Source: Bin55 sp009840545 | GTDB taxonomy: Bacteria; Pseudomonadota; Gammaproteobacteria; Pseudomonadales; Azotimanducaceae | NCBI GenBank assembly: GCA_965208815.1 | Contig: OZ242357.1 | Location: forward strand, 2,728,001-2,792,000 | Direction: 5' to 3' | Length of the DNA: 64,000 nucleotides | In this document: one piece after another, positions 27,801-35,916 of the stretch | Layout of the letters: the number at the start of each line of letters is the position of its first letter | Numbering within the stretch: the first letter of the stretch is position 1 | Position numbers and translations under genes: made by a program | The notes under the pieces: generated by a model | What the model saw: the letters and a program-made list of their open reading frames with translations, nothing else | Database searches by the model: none | What the model was told of the DNA's origin: nothing

Positions 27801-30800
27801 TACGTCCGTCAGAAGTTTCAATCGTCGCAATTGCACGATATGAGCCCTGGCGCGTCGGTGTCATTGTGCAAGCTCTAGATGTGTTCTCAACGCTTAGTTC
27901 ACACGAATGGACCAAGATTTCTTGTCGTGCGTCTTGTATATCTGAGGAGTCGATCCGAACAAACTTAATTACGACTCGTCGATCGTTTGTTGGTACACCT
28001 TCAGGATTCACGACAACAGTGTCCACCGAAACAGATTCACCTATACGAGGTTGCTCTCCGTTGAAGTGAATCCCAACAAATCTATCGGTGCTTCGATACT
28101 TGGCCGATGCGCTTTCCCAAATAACGTTTCCGCCGTCTTCCTGAACACCTAGCGAAACATGGATGGATCCGTAGTGAACATCAATAACTTCTAGCTCTAA
28201 AGACGCTTTGAGTAATCCTCCAGCATCTGTCGCACCACTTTCGGTTTCAAAATCATTGAGTGTCCACCTGTGACGGTCCCTCGATGACGTTACAAAAGTG
28301 TAGCCCTCCGTTTCGAGGTGTTCCGACACAAAACTCTCTGACAACAGCCTGGTCTCGATTAAGAACGGTGCATTGGAGAAAGGTCCTCCAGATATGAGGT
28401 CAACTCGCCCCGTGACATCCAACATGTCCCCAAGCTCAAACACTTCTTTTCCAAGCGAATGCTCAACTCGAATCGTCGCTGGATCGAAATCGAGAACATC
28501 GACCTCAAAAGCTTCCCAGTGCTGGATGTCGTCATAATTCAGCGATCCGTCCTCTGAATCCAACATTGAAGCTAAGCTCTCGCCGTTATCTACCATTACA
28601 AGAAAGCGCAAAGTTCCTTCGTTTCCAAGAATAGTTTCGGGTACAGTGAATTCCCCATGGAATGTTCCAAACTGGCTGAGTTCAATGTCGTTTTCGTGAT
28701 ACGCCACATTGTCGTAGCGTTTCGTAACTACAAGCCGAAAGCGGCGATTCTTATCGACTCGCAATCCTTCGTCAGTCTGCTCTCTAACGAAAATCTTGTA
28801 TTGGATTACTTGTCCAGGCCTATACAGCCCTTGAGCAGTATGACCCCAAACTGATAGGTGCGGAGAACCTTGAGATCTTGAGCGTGAAGGGCTCCCAAGA
28901 CTGAAAGCAAGCGGTAGGGCTGACGAACCTTGGGGTCCATCCACCCAAAGAGTGTGATTGGCCGCAAACGGAGTTTGACAATCCAGATCATCGAATACAT
29001 CGGAAGGCGTTGACAACGCTCTGTCAGGACTGCCTATTGAAAAGATCGCCTTTCCCGGTAGCGAAGCAATCCCCCACTTGTTCGTGGGGACTTCTGCCAA
29101 CACTGTGCTGGAGGAATCATCTGTTTCTATGAGAGCAACGGACGCATCAGGAACTACCTGGCCCGTTTCAAGATTAGTTACCCAAGCAACGGATGAAGTT
29201 TGCCCGATTCGGGCATGCACGTGATATGGAGTAACTTGTCCAAAAATGCAACTGACCTTGGGGTCGCTACCATGTTTCTCGAGTGCAGTTGGCTCGAGCG
29301 CAAGAGCGAACTGGCCCGTCCTGCTCGACAACCACTCTCCTATGCCTAAAGTGGTCGATACGACTTGATTGGCTGCCAGTTTAAGCCTTTCTTTTTTGTT
29401 TGTTACAGACCATCCACGCTTCGAATTCCGTTGAGTAGCCAACCTTACACGGAGTTCCTGGACGTTTGCGACGTCGATTGGTAGCTTCCCATCCGAATCT
29501 GTGTTTAACACTAGCCAAGCAGGTTCAATTTGAAGCTTTGGCTTCATGTGTCCGGTACGAAACTTGACAGTTGAGTTGCTGCGCAGTCTTCTACCAAACA
29601 CATCTGTTAGAAGCCCAAAACCGACTCTTAGCTCATAAGCAGAATCGCCTTGAAGTTCGTAGCCCAGTCTGACCTTATGGAGATCATCATCAGTTGCGAA
29701 TTGTTTGTTATTTCCAGTTGATTCGGTACGATATATGCGCACAAGCGTTCCGTTCTTGGATGAGTAGTACCTAGCTCTCGCCAAATTTCTACCGTCTTTG
29801 GGTCGAGGCGATAGTGGAGATCTGTACTTGACGTCATAAGGCTTCGCTGGTACCGTGAACATCAATGTAATGCCTTCATCAGGATCGCATCCGGTAAATT
29901 TCTCTCGACTTGCTTGAGTATTTCTGATTAGGTGCTGTTTGAATTCGCCGTTTGTATCCAGGCACTCCAAACCCAGAAACTCAAAATCCGGGTAGACCTT
30001 AAATCGAGAAATGTGCATTGGTCGCGTTGTTGGCTCAGTCGCGAATATCGACGCAACATCTGAGTCAACTTCCAAATCGTATGTGGTATTGGGGTCGAGA
30101 TTCGAGTGGGGTTCCAAGTACCAGGACTTCGTTGCAAAATCAACGTTCTCTTTTGAATACCTCTCGCGATCAATTCCCTGTCCCTTTAGAGATTGAAGCA
30201 GATTCTCCCTTTCGCTCTCACTTGCTTCGGTCCAATGACCGCTTTCTTCCTGGAGATAGAAATTGGATGTGTTCTGTTCCCACCGTAACATGCCAGGTCC
30301 GGCAATGTTGACCGCCCTTACCTCCAATAGCTCAGATGTCTTTAGGTCTCGAATGTGTACTTTCTGCAACATTGTGCTCAGTCGCATAGGCTGTGAAAAG
30401 CTCACATAGAAAATGGGTCGCGTAGCACTACGCCAATAGGTGTTCCTTCCATACACTCCCAGCGATGCGGTTCGAAACGAAAATTCCCGTTTCGAGACAA
30501 GACTCGAACCGTCCAAGGCTGAAAAGGACGACCCAATGGACACGACATACGAAGTGGTGTACTTCAAGAAATCACTGTGTGTGCAGGTGAGTTGGTTGGG
30601 GCTGGTCCATCGCCACGTGCATTGGAGTTCTGGGGTGATTTCTACCGGTACGTCTGACAGGTCCTTGTCGGTTTGGCCGAAAGCAACCATGTTTTTGTTG
30701 AACTCGATGATGACTTCGCCCCGAGATATGGGGACCTCGACGCCAGAAGGAGTCACGCTAACCACTTCCAATTCTTCGACCTGTTCGTTCCCGAACACAA

Positions 30801-30855
30801 GAGTGCAAACGAGAAGAATTGCGCCAAATGCTAAAGCTTGAATCTTAGAAATCAT
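24859..30855 (-). CDS. alpha-2-macroglobulin family protein, copy C (intact)
   Basis: Intact paralog, 1998 aa from ATG 30855, whose first residues MISKIQALAFGAILLVCTLV form a signal peptide; an upstream GTG at 30906 would only add 17 residues. Order: Ig-like Big_5-type domain (about 28-120), second N-terminal domain (to about 300), MG domains including GHTAQGLYRPGQVIQYKIF and EIYEPGEFVRVSVE, core RLTEWNIIVVAA, thioester CWEQ at residues 1482-1485, helical thioester barrel, and C-terminal FVIVDDPVPGFLQPIN to AEAMYSPEVYGNS. The Cys lies within PYQCWEQKL, the bacterial form of the A2M thioester. It lacks a lipobox, so it is probably periplasmic or released. No penicillin-binding protein 1C gene, the usual partner of one bacterial A2M class, is beside it. 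First of three tandem copies and the only one uninterrupted. Confidence 0.94.
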   Translation of the reverse strand: MISKIQALAFGAILLVCTLVFGNEQVEELEVVSVTPSGVEVPISRGEVIIEFNKNMVAFGQTDKDLSDVPVEITPELQCTWRWTSPNQLTCTHSDFLKYTTSYVVSIGSSFSALDGSSLVSKREFSFRTASLGVYGRNTYWRSATRPIFYVSFSQPMRLSTMLQKVHIRDLKTSELLEVRAVNIAGPGMLRWEQNTSNFYLQEESGHWTEASESERENLLQSLKGQGIDRERYSKENVDFATKSWYLEPHSNLDPNTTYDLEVDSDVASIFATEPTTRPMHISRFKVYPDFEFLGLECLDTNGEFKQHLIRNTQASREKFTGCDPDEGITLMFTVPAKPYDVKYRSPLSPRPKDGRNLARARYYSSKNGTLVRIYRTESTGNNKQFATDDDLHKVRLGYELQGDSAYELRVGFGLLTDVFGRRLRSNSTVKFRTGHMKPKLQIEPAWLVLNTDSDGKLPIDVANVQELRVRLATQRNSKRGWSVTNKKERLKLAANQVVSTTLGIGEWLSSRTGQFALALEPTALEKHGSDPKVSCIFGQVTPYHVHARIGQTSSVAWVTNLETGQVVPDASVALIETDDSSSTVLAEVPTNKWGIASLPGKAIFSIGSPDRALSTPSDVFDDLDCQTPFAANHTLWVDGPQGSSALPLAFSLGSPSRSRSQGSPHLSVWGHTAQGLYRPGQVIQYKIFVREQTDEGLRVDKNRRFRLVVTKRYDNVAYHENDIELSQFGTFHGEFTVPETILGNEGTLRFLVMVDNGESLASMLDSEDGSLNYDDIQHWEAFEVDVLDFDPATIRVEHSLGKEVFELGDMLDVTGRVDLISGGPFSNAPFLIETRLLSESFVSEHLETEGYTFVTSSRDRHRWTLNDFETESGATDAGGLLKASLELEVIDVHYGSIHVSLGVQEDGGNVIWESASAKYRSTDRFVGIHFNGEQPRIGESVSVDTVVVNPEGVPTNDRRVVIKFVRIDSSDIQDARQEILVHSCELSVENTSRACTMTPTRQGSYRAIATIETSDGRIQEASKRIYVQGRAREIAAREQDYVHFVNNHELEDRLFHAGEFASLVVEHSVPGSMALVTVERLGILDQWVTELEGTHDVIDIPIRQDYAPIVRVMVTVATANSVNKPGTLVAESDQQSFPNSWRRAVRLKVKDPTRQLNVQVSTDKEIYEPGEFVRVSVEVNQDSRTGTRTPPATELAVAVVDQGVLEVSERGIDHFDPIQGLLETMDIDVEGYWLLREGYWVISGSYIAREGFDQGPRSNKDLTSLWMPNVETDDDGEATFEFKIGDRLTEWNIIVVAASTTEHFGLGQKSIKTNLGVEVRPVLPNLVTDGDAFDASFSVLNRTDSKREVSVEIEAQGDAVPYSHSESISLGPFERRLVSARTLARLSHDKDAPSGKIRFLATASAGKDSDALEQEVPVHPNRPYFVSSLYGTSTKKTVSEPIEFPHDITDGSGYLEVQVTPSLIGTVEDRVAQVRDYPYQCWEQKLSSAIVAAQYARLKQHMNVDWESAGQYIEDVLKSAAEYQSPNLGGFGYWMGESSHSDLYLSAYTALAFRWLTDAGYQVPEEVMQKLLEYLEEYTVYRIPDYLSRSKSVVPSLRLMLANALVQHGKADLDLVRKLYEENPSPNLFSITQTLEAAISLSAPNEFVAPLVTRLKNSIGISGDRALIHHGSVNGRNFMLSSTLKTTCSAISAFVRARSRGKELVSDEKLAELVRGVLFEWNHQKLKANPHQSSYCLVAISEYAEAMETVDDDFVVDVNLVLDGIGGQARFEQPTKQNGSNRSYTFLTSLKPEFVGLPGDLELQQSGDSRFYYKATMQYEPTEVQTERENFGIDISKTYWIKHEDEWVELEQSHQLRRGDVVRVELYLDIRDQRDFVIVDDPVPGFLQPINLRLAKTNRRELLLSERGRTPLSTQISDLEDFYSLGTSRWGFYNREIGNHSVRFASDFLPTGQYRLNWAGRVISTGEFLARPAHAEAMYSPEVYGNSRPQRIAVSRN

Positions 30856-30997
30856 TTGAAACACTGGACTGCAGAACTGAAGTTGGACCTTGGTTGAATG
30901 TAGCACAAAACAGGTGTCCGAAATCAGGAATCAACTGAGTTTGGAGACGCATTCCAAATCAACCTCCTATGTAGTTCGGATTGAGTCTCGTTGGCTG

Positions 30998-31522
30998 TTA
31001 TGTTCCCTCGGTCTCTCGCCATATCCAAGGGGCAGTAGGCTCTATTTCGCGCCACAAACCAAGTTTTCGATCCTTGGCATATTCCTCGGCCAAATCGAAT
31101 TCAGCAGCGTCGGAATCTTCTTCAACTATCGACCAAGCGTGTCCCTCCATCAACAAGTGAACATTGAGATTAGATGGCTCGTGGCCTACGACGAAGACTT
31201 TTACGAGTTTCCTGCCTGCTTTGTTGGTTTCCTTAACTTCCAGCACGATAATGCGCGATTCCACGACACTCTCCAAGTACTCCTTGGCTTTTTGAGCATG
31301 AAATTGCTTTCGCGGTACTACTTCAGGTGCGTCGATGCCCCATAGATCCACTTCGTAGCGTTCCGCAGACTTGCACTCGCCTTCAATCTTTGGACAGAAC
31401 ACAATCGTGTCTCCGTCGACCACCTCGTGTACAGTACCTTTCATAAAGTCCTCTTCTTCGGAATGTGCCGCAAAAGTCACAAGCATGCAAAGAATTCCGG
31501 AAAAAGAAAGTACTGTTCTCAT
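30998..31522 (-). CDS. thermonuclease (SNase-like) family secreted protein, catalytic Arg replaced
   Basis: A protein of 174 aa from ATG 31522 (MRTVLSFSGILCMLVTF signal peptide); TTG 31534 is an alternative start. The SNase OB-fold is evident: VVDGDTIVF, then VDLWGIDAPEV, then NKAGRKLVKVFV and ARG/LMEGHAW-type helix region and a final LGLW. In staphylococcal nuclease the segment R-L-L-L-V-D-T-P-E supplies Arg35, Asp40 and Glu43; here the aligned string is D-L-W-G-I-D-A-P-E, so Asp and Glu are kept but the Arg position holds Asp. The second catalytic Arg (AGRK) is present. It may be a weakened nuclease or a binding domain. It follows the ankyrin gene closely on the same strand. Confidence 0.85.
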   Translation of the reverse strand: MRTVLSFSGILCMLVTFAAHSEEEDFMKGTVHEVVDGDTIVFCPKIEGECKSAERYEVDLWGIDAPEVVPRKQFHAQKAKEYLESVVESRIIVLEVKETNKAGRKLVKVFVVGHEPSNLNVHLLMEGHAWSIVEEDSDAAEFDLAEEYAKDRKLGLWREIEPTAPWIWRETEGT

Positions 31523-31530
31523 GTAACGTC

Positions 31531-31989
31531 TCAATCTAGTTGAATCGCGGTGAAGTCGTTCAGAATCTGCCGAACATCTTGAGCAAATGTGTTCTCATCA
31601 TTAGAGTCATTTCCACAGATTTCCAGCGCAAAGTCCACAATGTCTCCCTCTTTGAATCCCAACTTTGCCCTAAAGTTCGCCCCAAACTCCAAAAGCACTC
31701 GAGCGACGTCTGTTTCGCCAGTACTGAGAGCTCCACTGAGAGCTGTTCCATTCTTGCTGTCTCGTCGGGCATCCACGTCAGATCCGGCAATCAGCAGCAC
31801 TCGTGCGGTCTTGGCCGCGTTCGGACGGTTTCCTGGGTAGTCGATCAATTTGATGAGCAAGGTGGCATTTGAATCGTCTCGGTACTTCGCCAGATTGGGA
31901 TGCCTTATTAGGTGTGCGCGTAGTTCGTGATAGTCACCGGATTCGATCAGTTCCAATGCTCGAACAACTTCGGGGTCAAGTCTATTCAT
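31531..31989 (-). CDS. small ankyrin-repeat protein
   Basis: 152 aa with two to three ankyrin repeats: ARVLLIAGSDVDARRDSKNGTAL and TDVARVLLEFGANFRAKLG follow the repeat consensus of helix-helix-loop, with an N-terminal half repeat (SGDYHELRAHLIRHPNLAKYRD). No signal peptide, so cytoplasmic protein-protein interaction is likely. It sits between the nucleoside hydrolase gene (3 nt spacing) and the nuclease-like gene (8 nt from its ATG), which suggests one operon of three genes on the minus strand. Confidence 0.82.
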   Translation of the reverse strand: MNRLDPEVVRALELIESGDYHELRAHLIRHPNLAKYRDDSNATLLIKLIDYPGNRPNAAKTARVLLIAGSDVDARRDSKNGTALSGALSTGETDVARVLLEFGANFRAKLGFKEGDIVDFALEICGNDSNDENTFAQDVRQILNDFTAIQLD

Positions 31990-31992
31990 AAC

Positions 31993-32904
31993 TCATGGCG
32001 ATTTTAGCGAGCCAACTACTAGTGAAAGAGCCGTTGCTGCATCGATTTCTTGAGCAACCCAAACGTTTGGCTGCTCGCGCATACGAGTTGTACGTTGGTC
32101 ACAAACCGTCATGCCTCTTGTTAGAGTGCCACTCAATTCAACGTGTACGGACAATTCCTCGAAACCAAAAAGCAAAGGATGAGTTACAGCCAGCACAGCA
32201 CAAGGATCATGCAACGCTGCGAAACGTCTTCCGTTTAGAGATTCCATTCTGTCAAGCAGGAATTTCAACATCGGAGTTGCAAACTTTGCCAGATCACTAT
32301 CAATTCCGTGCAACTCCTTGACTGTCTCATCTGATGTCAGAAACTGATGGGTGAGGTTGAGCCCACACATGCGGATATCTGCGCCGGACTCAAAGACGAT
32401 TGCCGCTGCTTCGGGGTCAGCATACACATTGAATTCTGCAGTGGGTGTGATGTTTCCATGAGTGGTGCTACCGCCCATCATTGAGATTCCGCGAATTCGT
32501 TCGACCCAGTCTGGATCGCGTTGAATCGCAGTTGCTAAATTGGTCAATGGTCCTAGTGCTACGATCCAATCTTCGGGAGATGCTTCTTCAAGCAAGAAAT
32601 CGACACCGCCTTTCTCTTCTGGCACACGGCTCTGTTCAATTCGTACCACACCACCAAGTCCATCAGAGCCGTGAACGTGTTCTGAATGGACCGGCTCGGA
32701 TTCGAGGGGTTTTGACGACCCGCGATAGACAGGTGTGTTGACTTGCAATAACTCTGTGGCAAGTAGTGCATTCCAAGTGGTTGTTGCAACTGGCACATTT
32801 CCACTAACCGTAACAATACCTTTGACATTGGCGACATGGTGTGCAAGTAATATCGCTACCATGTCATCAACGCCAGGATCACAATCGATAATCAACGATT
32901 CCAT
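31993..32904 (-). CDS. inosine/uridine-preferring nucleoside hydrolase family protein
   Basis: 303 aa. The N-terminus IIDCDPGVDDMVAILLA is the calcium-binding Asp cluster (Asp7, Asp9, Asp13, Asp14) that defines the family, which cleaves the N-glycosidic bond of ribonucleosides to free base and ribose. Further family segments are ALGPLTNLATAI and GISMMGGSTTHGNITP, followed by AEFNVYADPEAAAIVF with the substrate-binding Asn and Glu region, and the late HDPCAVLA carrying the last metal Asp. Length is normal. Divergent from the O-methyltransferase gene; heads an apparent three-gene unit with the ankyrin and nuclease-like genes. Confidence 0.93.
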   Translation of the reverse strand: MESLIIDCDPGVDDMVAILLAHHVANVKGIVTVSGNVPVATTTWNALLATELLQVNTPVYRGSSKPLESEPVHSEHVHGSDGLGGVVRIEQSRVPEEKGGVDFLLEEASPEDWIVALGPLTNLATAIQRDPDWVERIRGISMMGGSTTHGNITPTAEFNVYADPEAAAIVFESGADIRMCGLNLTHQFLTSDETVKELHGIDSDLAKFATPMLKFLLDRMESLNGRRFAALHDPCAVLAVTHPLLFGFEELSVHVELSGTLTRGMTVCDQRTTRMREQPNVWVAQEIDAATALSLVVGSLKSP

Positions 32905-32993
32905 CTTCGGGCTTTAGATCAAGACGAATGAAGTGGAAGCCATACTACTCGGTGAATTCTCACTCATAAGCAAACAATAACGAGGCAACAGAC

Positions 32994-33659
32994 ATGTCGA
33001 GTCGGACTCTTTCTTTAAACGAACACATCTACGAGTACCTCCTTCAAAACATCCGACCAGAATCCGATGCAATGCGAGAACTTCGCGAAGTCACACATGC
33101 AAAGCTAAGAATGCATGTAATGCAGGTTTCTCCAGAACAGGCAGCCTTCATGGCTCTGCTCTGCCGCCTGATGAACGCAAAGAAAACAATTGAAGTCGGA
33201 ACTTTCACGGGCTATAGCGCACTTGCTGTTGCGGAAGTTTTACCAGAAGGTGGAACAGTTGTGGCTTGTGACATTTCAAAGGAATGGACCGACATTGGAA
33301 GAGAGTATTGGGAACAGGCCGGCGTCTCGGACAAGATTGATCTTCGACTCGGACCTGCGGGAGAGACGTTGGACGAATTGATTTCCAATAGGCTACAAAG
33401 ATCATTTGATTTTGCATTTATCGATGCCGACAAGTCGAATTACGACGACTACTATGAGAAATGCCTCGTTCTTCTACGTCAAGGAGGTACGATCGCGATT
33501 GACAACGTTCTATGGGGAGGACGCACAGCTGATCCTTCAGTAATCGACATTGATACTGTAGCTTTGCGTGAGTTGAACAAGAAAATCTCATTCGATGAAA
33601 GAGTCTTCTCCACTATGCTCCCGATTGGTGATGGTTTGACATTGGCACAAAAGCTGTAG
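32994..33659 (+). CDS. class I SAM-dependent O-methyltransferase (caffeoyl-CoA OMT-like)
   Basis: 221 aa. SAM-binding motif I is VGTFTGYSALAVAEVLPEGG, followed by the acidic VVACDIS; the metal site typical of the family is visible in FIDADKSNYDDYYE and AIDNVLWGGRT (Asp, Asp and Asn ligands). Bacterial members methylate catechol-type hydroxyls with Mg2+ or Ca2+. The ATG is preceded by ACGAGG. It is transcribed away from the nucleoside hydrolase from an 89-nt divergent spacer, and its own terminator is not obvious. Confidence 0.93.
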   Translation: MSSRTLSLNEHIYEYLLQNIRPESDAMRELREVTHAKLRMHVMQVSPEQAAFMALLCRLMNAKKTIEVGTFTGYSALAVAEVLPEGGTVVACDISKEWTDIGREYWEQAGVSDKIDLRLGPAGETLDELISNRLQRSFDFAFIDADKSNYDDYYEKCLVLLRQGGTIAIDNVLWGGRTADPSVIDIDTVALRELNKKISFDERVFSTMLPIGDGLTLAQKL

Positions 33660-33835
33660 TAAGAGTGATCGGTCTGCAGCCGGTGTAGATTGCAGGTCTA
33701 TGAGCCACAGAAAACGTTGATTGTCAACAAAAAATCTCGACATTCGACGAATTGAAATAGCCTTGACAAAAAAGAGACTCCTTTGCAACAAATCATCTAC
33801 CGTGTACCTCGCTGAATGATCTATTGTCGAAAACA

Positions 33836-34813
33836 ATGACGGAGAAAACATACAAATTCCAGCGCGTTCTAGTCGGCGCAACCGTAGTTCTCGCATTCTG
33901 CGTGGTGGTCGTCGGTGCATACACTCGTCTAGTGGATGCAGGTCTTGGGTGCCCAGACTGGCCGGGATGCTACGGAATGTTCACCGTGCCCGAAACCGAA
34001 TCGGAAACATCTCGAGCTGAGCAGCTCTACCCTGAATTTCCCGTGGATCAAGCAAAGGCGTGGACCGAAATGTTCCACCGCTACATAGCGACTTTCCTGG
34101 GAATTGTGGTGATCGGAATAGTTGTCGTTGCGTGGAGGGGCAAAATGCCATCTACTCTTCCCGTCACGCTGCTTGCTCTCGTAATCGTGCAGGGAGCGTT
34201 TGGGGCCTGGACAGTAACGTTGAAGCTCTGGCCCCAAGTAGTTACTGCGCACTTGCTCGGTGGCTTCGGAACATTGGCTCTGCTGTGGGTTTATTTCCTA
34301 AGACTCGATGGTGTGACTATTCCAAGAGTTAGTCCAAGACTGCGTACCCATCTTTGGGTCTTTTTTGCCTTTGTTGTGCTACAAGTCGCCCTTGGCGGTT
34401 GGACTAGCTCGAATTACGCCGCTCTGGCATGTCCCGAATTTCCGTATTGTCATGGGACTTTGTTTCCCACTGCAGACTTCCTCGCTGGGTTCAATATCTT
34501 TCAAGACATTGGTCCGAACTACCTTGGAGGGGAACTATCCAATGACGCCCGAATAGCTATACAAATGGCACACAGGTGGGGGGCATACCTCGTAATGTTT
34601 ATTGGTTTGGCACTGCTATTTCGTCTGGATTTGATTCCAAGAACGATTCTCGGTGCAATTCTTGTGACTCAGTTCTGCTTAGGAGTCTTAAACGTCGTAC
34701 TTTCACTGCCATTGGTACTAGCGGTACTTCACAATGCTGGGGCCGCAATCTTGCTACTCATTGTCGTAACTTTCTTGGTCGGTGCGAAACCAAGTCGTAC
34801 AAACAATGCTTGA
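33836..34813 (+). CDS. ctaA: heme A synthase, CtaA/COX15 family
   Basis: 325 aa from ATG 33836; a TTG at 33824 would add four residues. The protein is an eight-helix membrane enzyme that oxidises the C8 methyl of heme O to give heme A for cytochrome c oxidase. Typical markers: GAYTRLVDAGLGCPDWPGCYG after the first helix with its Cys pair, the heme-ligand histidines in MFHRYIATFLGI, TAHLLGG, AHRWGAYLV and LHNAGAAILL, and a second Cys pair in ALACPEFPYCHG. It stands alone; cox structural genes and ctaB are not in the window. The presence of heme A synthase implies aa3-type respiration. Confidence 0.93.
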   Translation: MTEKTYKFQRVLVGATVVLAFCVVVVGAYTRLVDAGLGCPDWPGCYGMFTVPETESETSRAEQLYPEFPVDQAKAWTEMFHRYIATFLGIVVIGIVVVAWRGKMPSTLPVTLLALVIVQGAFGAWTVTLKLWPQVVTAHLLGGFGTLALLWVYFLRLDGVTIPRVSPRLRTHLWVFFAFVVLQVALGGWTSSNYAALACPEFPYCHGTLFPTADFLAGFNIFQDIGPNYLGGELSNDARIAIQMAHRWGAYLVMFIGLALLFRLDLIPRTILGAILVTQFCLGVLNVVLSLPLVLAVLHNAGAAILLLIVVTFLVGAKPSRTNNA

Positions 34814-34991
34814 ATTGTGCTGCAGCGGTAAGAAAGGGCTACACAAATTGGGAGAGATTTCCTTCGAGTTGTTTCAGATCGAGGCGGTTAGACAGAATTC
34901 TGAAGTAATTAGTATGGTCCAGCGTGGTGGCTCTGGTTTTGTGTCCAGACCGACCGCCACCATTCTGAGTTCATCGGATATCCCGACATAA

Positions 34992-35627
34992 ATGGCCACC
35001 AAAGACTCTTCTAAAGAACGGCCGAACCTCTATATTGCTCCACGTTCTCGACTAACAAATGACACCGGTTCAAGCTTGGATTGGGAGGAGTTTTCAAAGC
35101 GATGTGCAGAAAAGATCGTGCGGTGGCGCACCATGGCTATCCTTGTAACCTACTGTACGTATTGGATCGTTAATTGCGCACTGCTCTTGATTGCTCAGAT
35201 CTTAATTGGTGATGGAACGATAGTCCATCTTCATCCTATCGGTCTCACTCTATTGATCTTGGGGTCTGTAGCTTCCTTCGCGCTCGGGTTCGTAGGGAGT
35301 AAGTTGTTTGTGTTTTACTACTTTCGCTATAGAAACATCAAGAATTTCGTAACCCTGATGGAGAAAAGAATGAATCCAGTATCTGAGCGACGACCTGTGG
35401 TATTTACACTGTTTTACGTTTTCATAGCTTCTACCTTCAGTATGTCTAGTCTTATGTTGATGGCTGACTTCCCGCCATACTTGCTTCTCTCGACCCTTGT
35501 GGCTTTTCCGGTGGTTTTCGCGCTGTGCTTCCCGATGTGCAAAGCGGTCATTCGCAACAACTCAAGACTGCTACAGGCCATGGATCCAGCCAATCAAGAA
35601 AGCTCCGTTTCAGGTGCTAGCACTTAA
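34992..35627 (+). CDS. four-helix integral membrane protein of unknown function
   Basis: 211 aa with ATG at 34992. Two pairs of hydrophobic helices: MAILVTYCTYWIVNCALLLIAQ and LTLLILGSVASFALGFVG, then VVFTLFYVFIASTFSMSSL and YLLLSTLVAFPVVFALCF, with cytoplasmic charged loops and a hydrophilic N-terminus. No family motif recognised. It follows ctaA by 178 nt on the same strand, but nothing ties it to heme A synthesis. Confidence 0.65.
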   Translation: MATKDSSKERPNLYIAPRSRLTNDTGSSLDWEEFSKRCAEKIVRWRTMAILVTYCTYWIVNCALLLIAQILIGDGTIVHLHPIGLTLLILGSVASFALGFVGSKLFVFYYFRYRNIKNFVTLMEKRMNPVSERRPVVFTLFYVFIASTFSMSSLMLMADFPPYLLLSTLVAFPVVFALCFPMCKAVIRNNSRLLQAMDPANQESSVSGAST

Positions 35628-35797
35628 GCGCAAAGACTAGACGCTCTTTCAAAAACAAAGCCACCTCCATTGGTCACTCGTGTCTCAACGCCACCTGAAT
35701 CCTATACTCCAATCTCTCGCTAGTGCTGGAAGTGGTCTGCCGATATAGAGGCTGCTGTAGTAGATATATAGCGTGAAACGAATTGTGCTATATGCTT

Positions 35798-35874
35798 GCG
35801 CCCGGAGCTCAGCTGGACAGAGCTTTGGCCGTCGGAGTCAAAGGCCACAAGTTCGAATCCTGTCGGGCGCGCCA
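35798..35874 (+). tRNA. tRNA-Arg-like gene (anticodon position TCG), degenerate
   Basis: Cloverleaf can be drawn: acceptor GCGCCCG (35798-35804) with CGGGCGC (35864-35870), D-arm GCTC/GAGC, anticodon stem TTGGC/GTCAA, T-loop TTCGAAT, discriminator G and an encoded CCA (35872-35874). The body closely follows bacterial tRNA-Arg. Departures: position 8 is G instead of U; the anticodon loop is CGTCGGA, so position 33 is G instead of the almost invariant U; and the T-stem ACAAG/CCTGT has an A-C mismatch. The predicted anticodon TCG fits Arg. Either a decayed tRNA or an unusual one. Confidence 0.7.
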
Positions 35875-35916
35875 CCGACACAAGGTGCAAGCCTGCAACC
35901 AATCCTCCAACCAAAT

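Noticed and set aside
7255..30855. CRISPR array or other short tandem repeats among the three paralogs
   Set aside because: The similarity is that of long diverged paralogs, not of short regular repeats with spacers; no CRISPR-like pattern was seen in the window.
34782..34991. 69-aa plus-strand frame between ctaA and the four-helix protein gene
   Set aside because: Overlaps the end of ctaA in another frame, lacks a ribosome-binding site and has no recognisable content.
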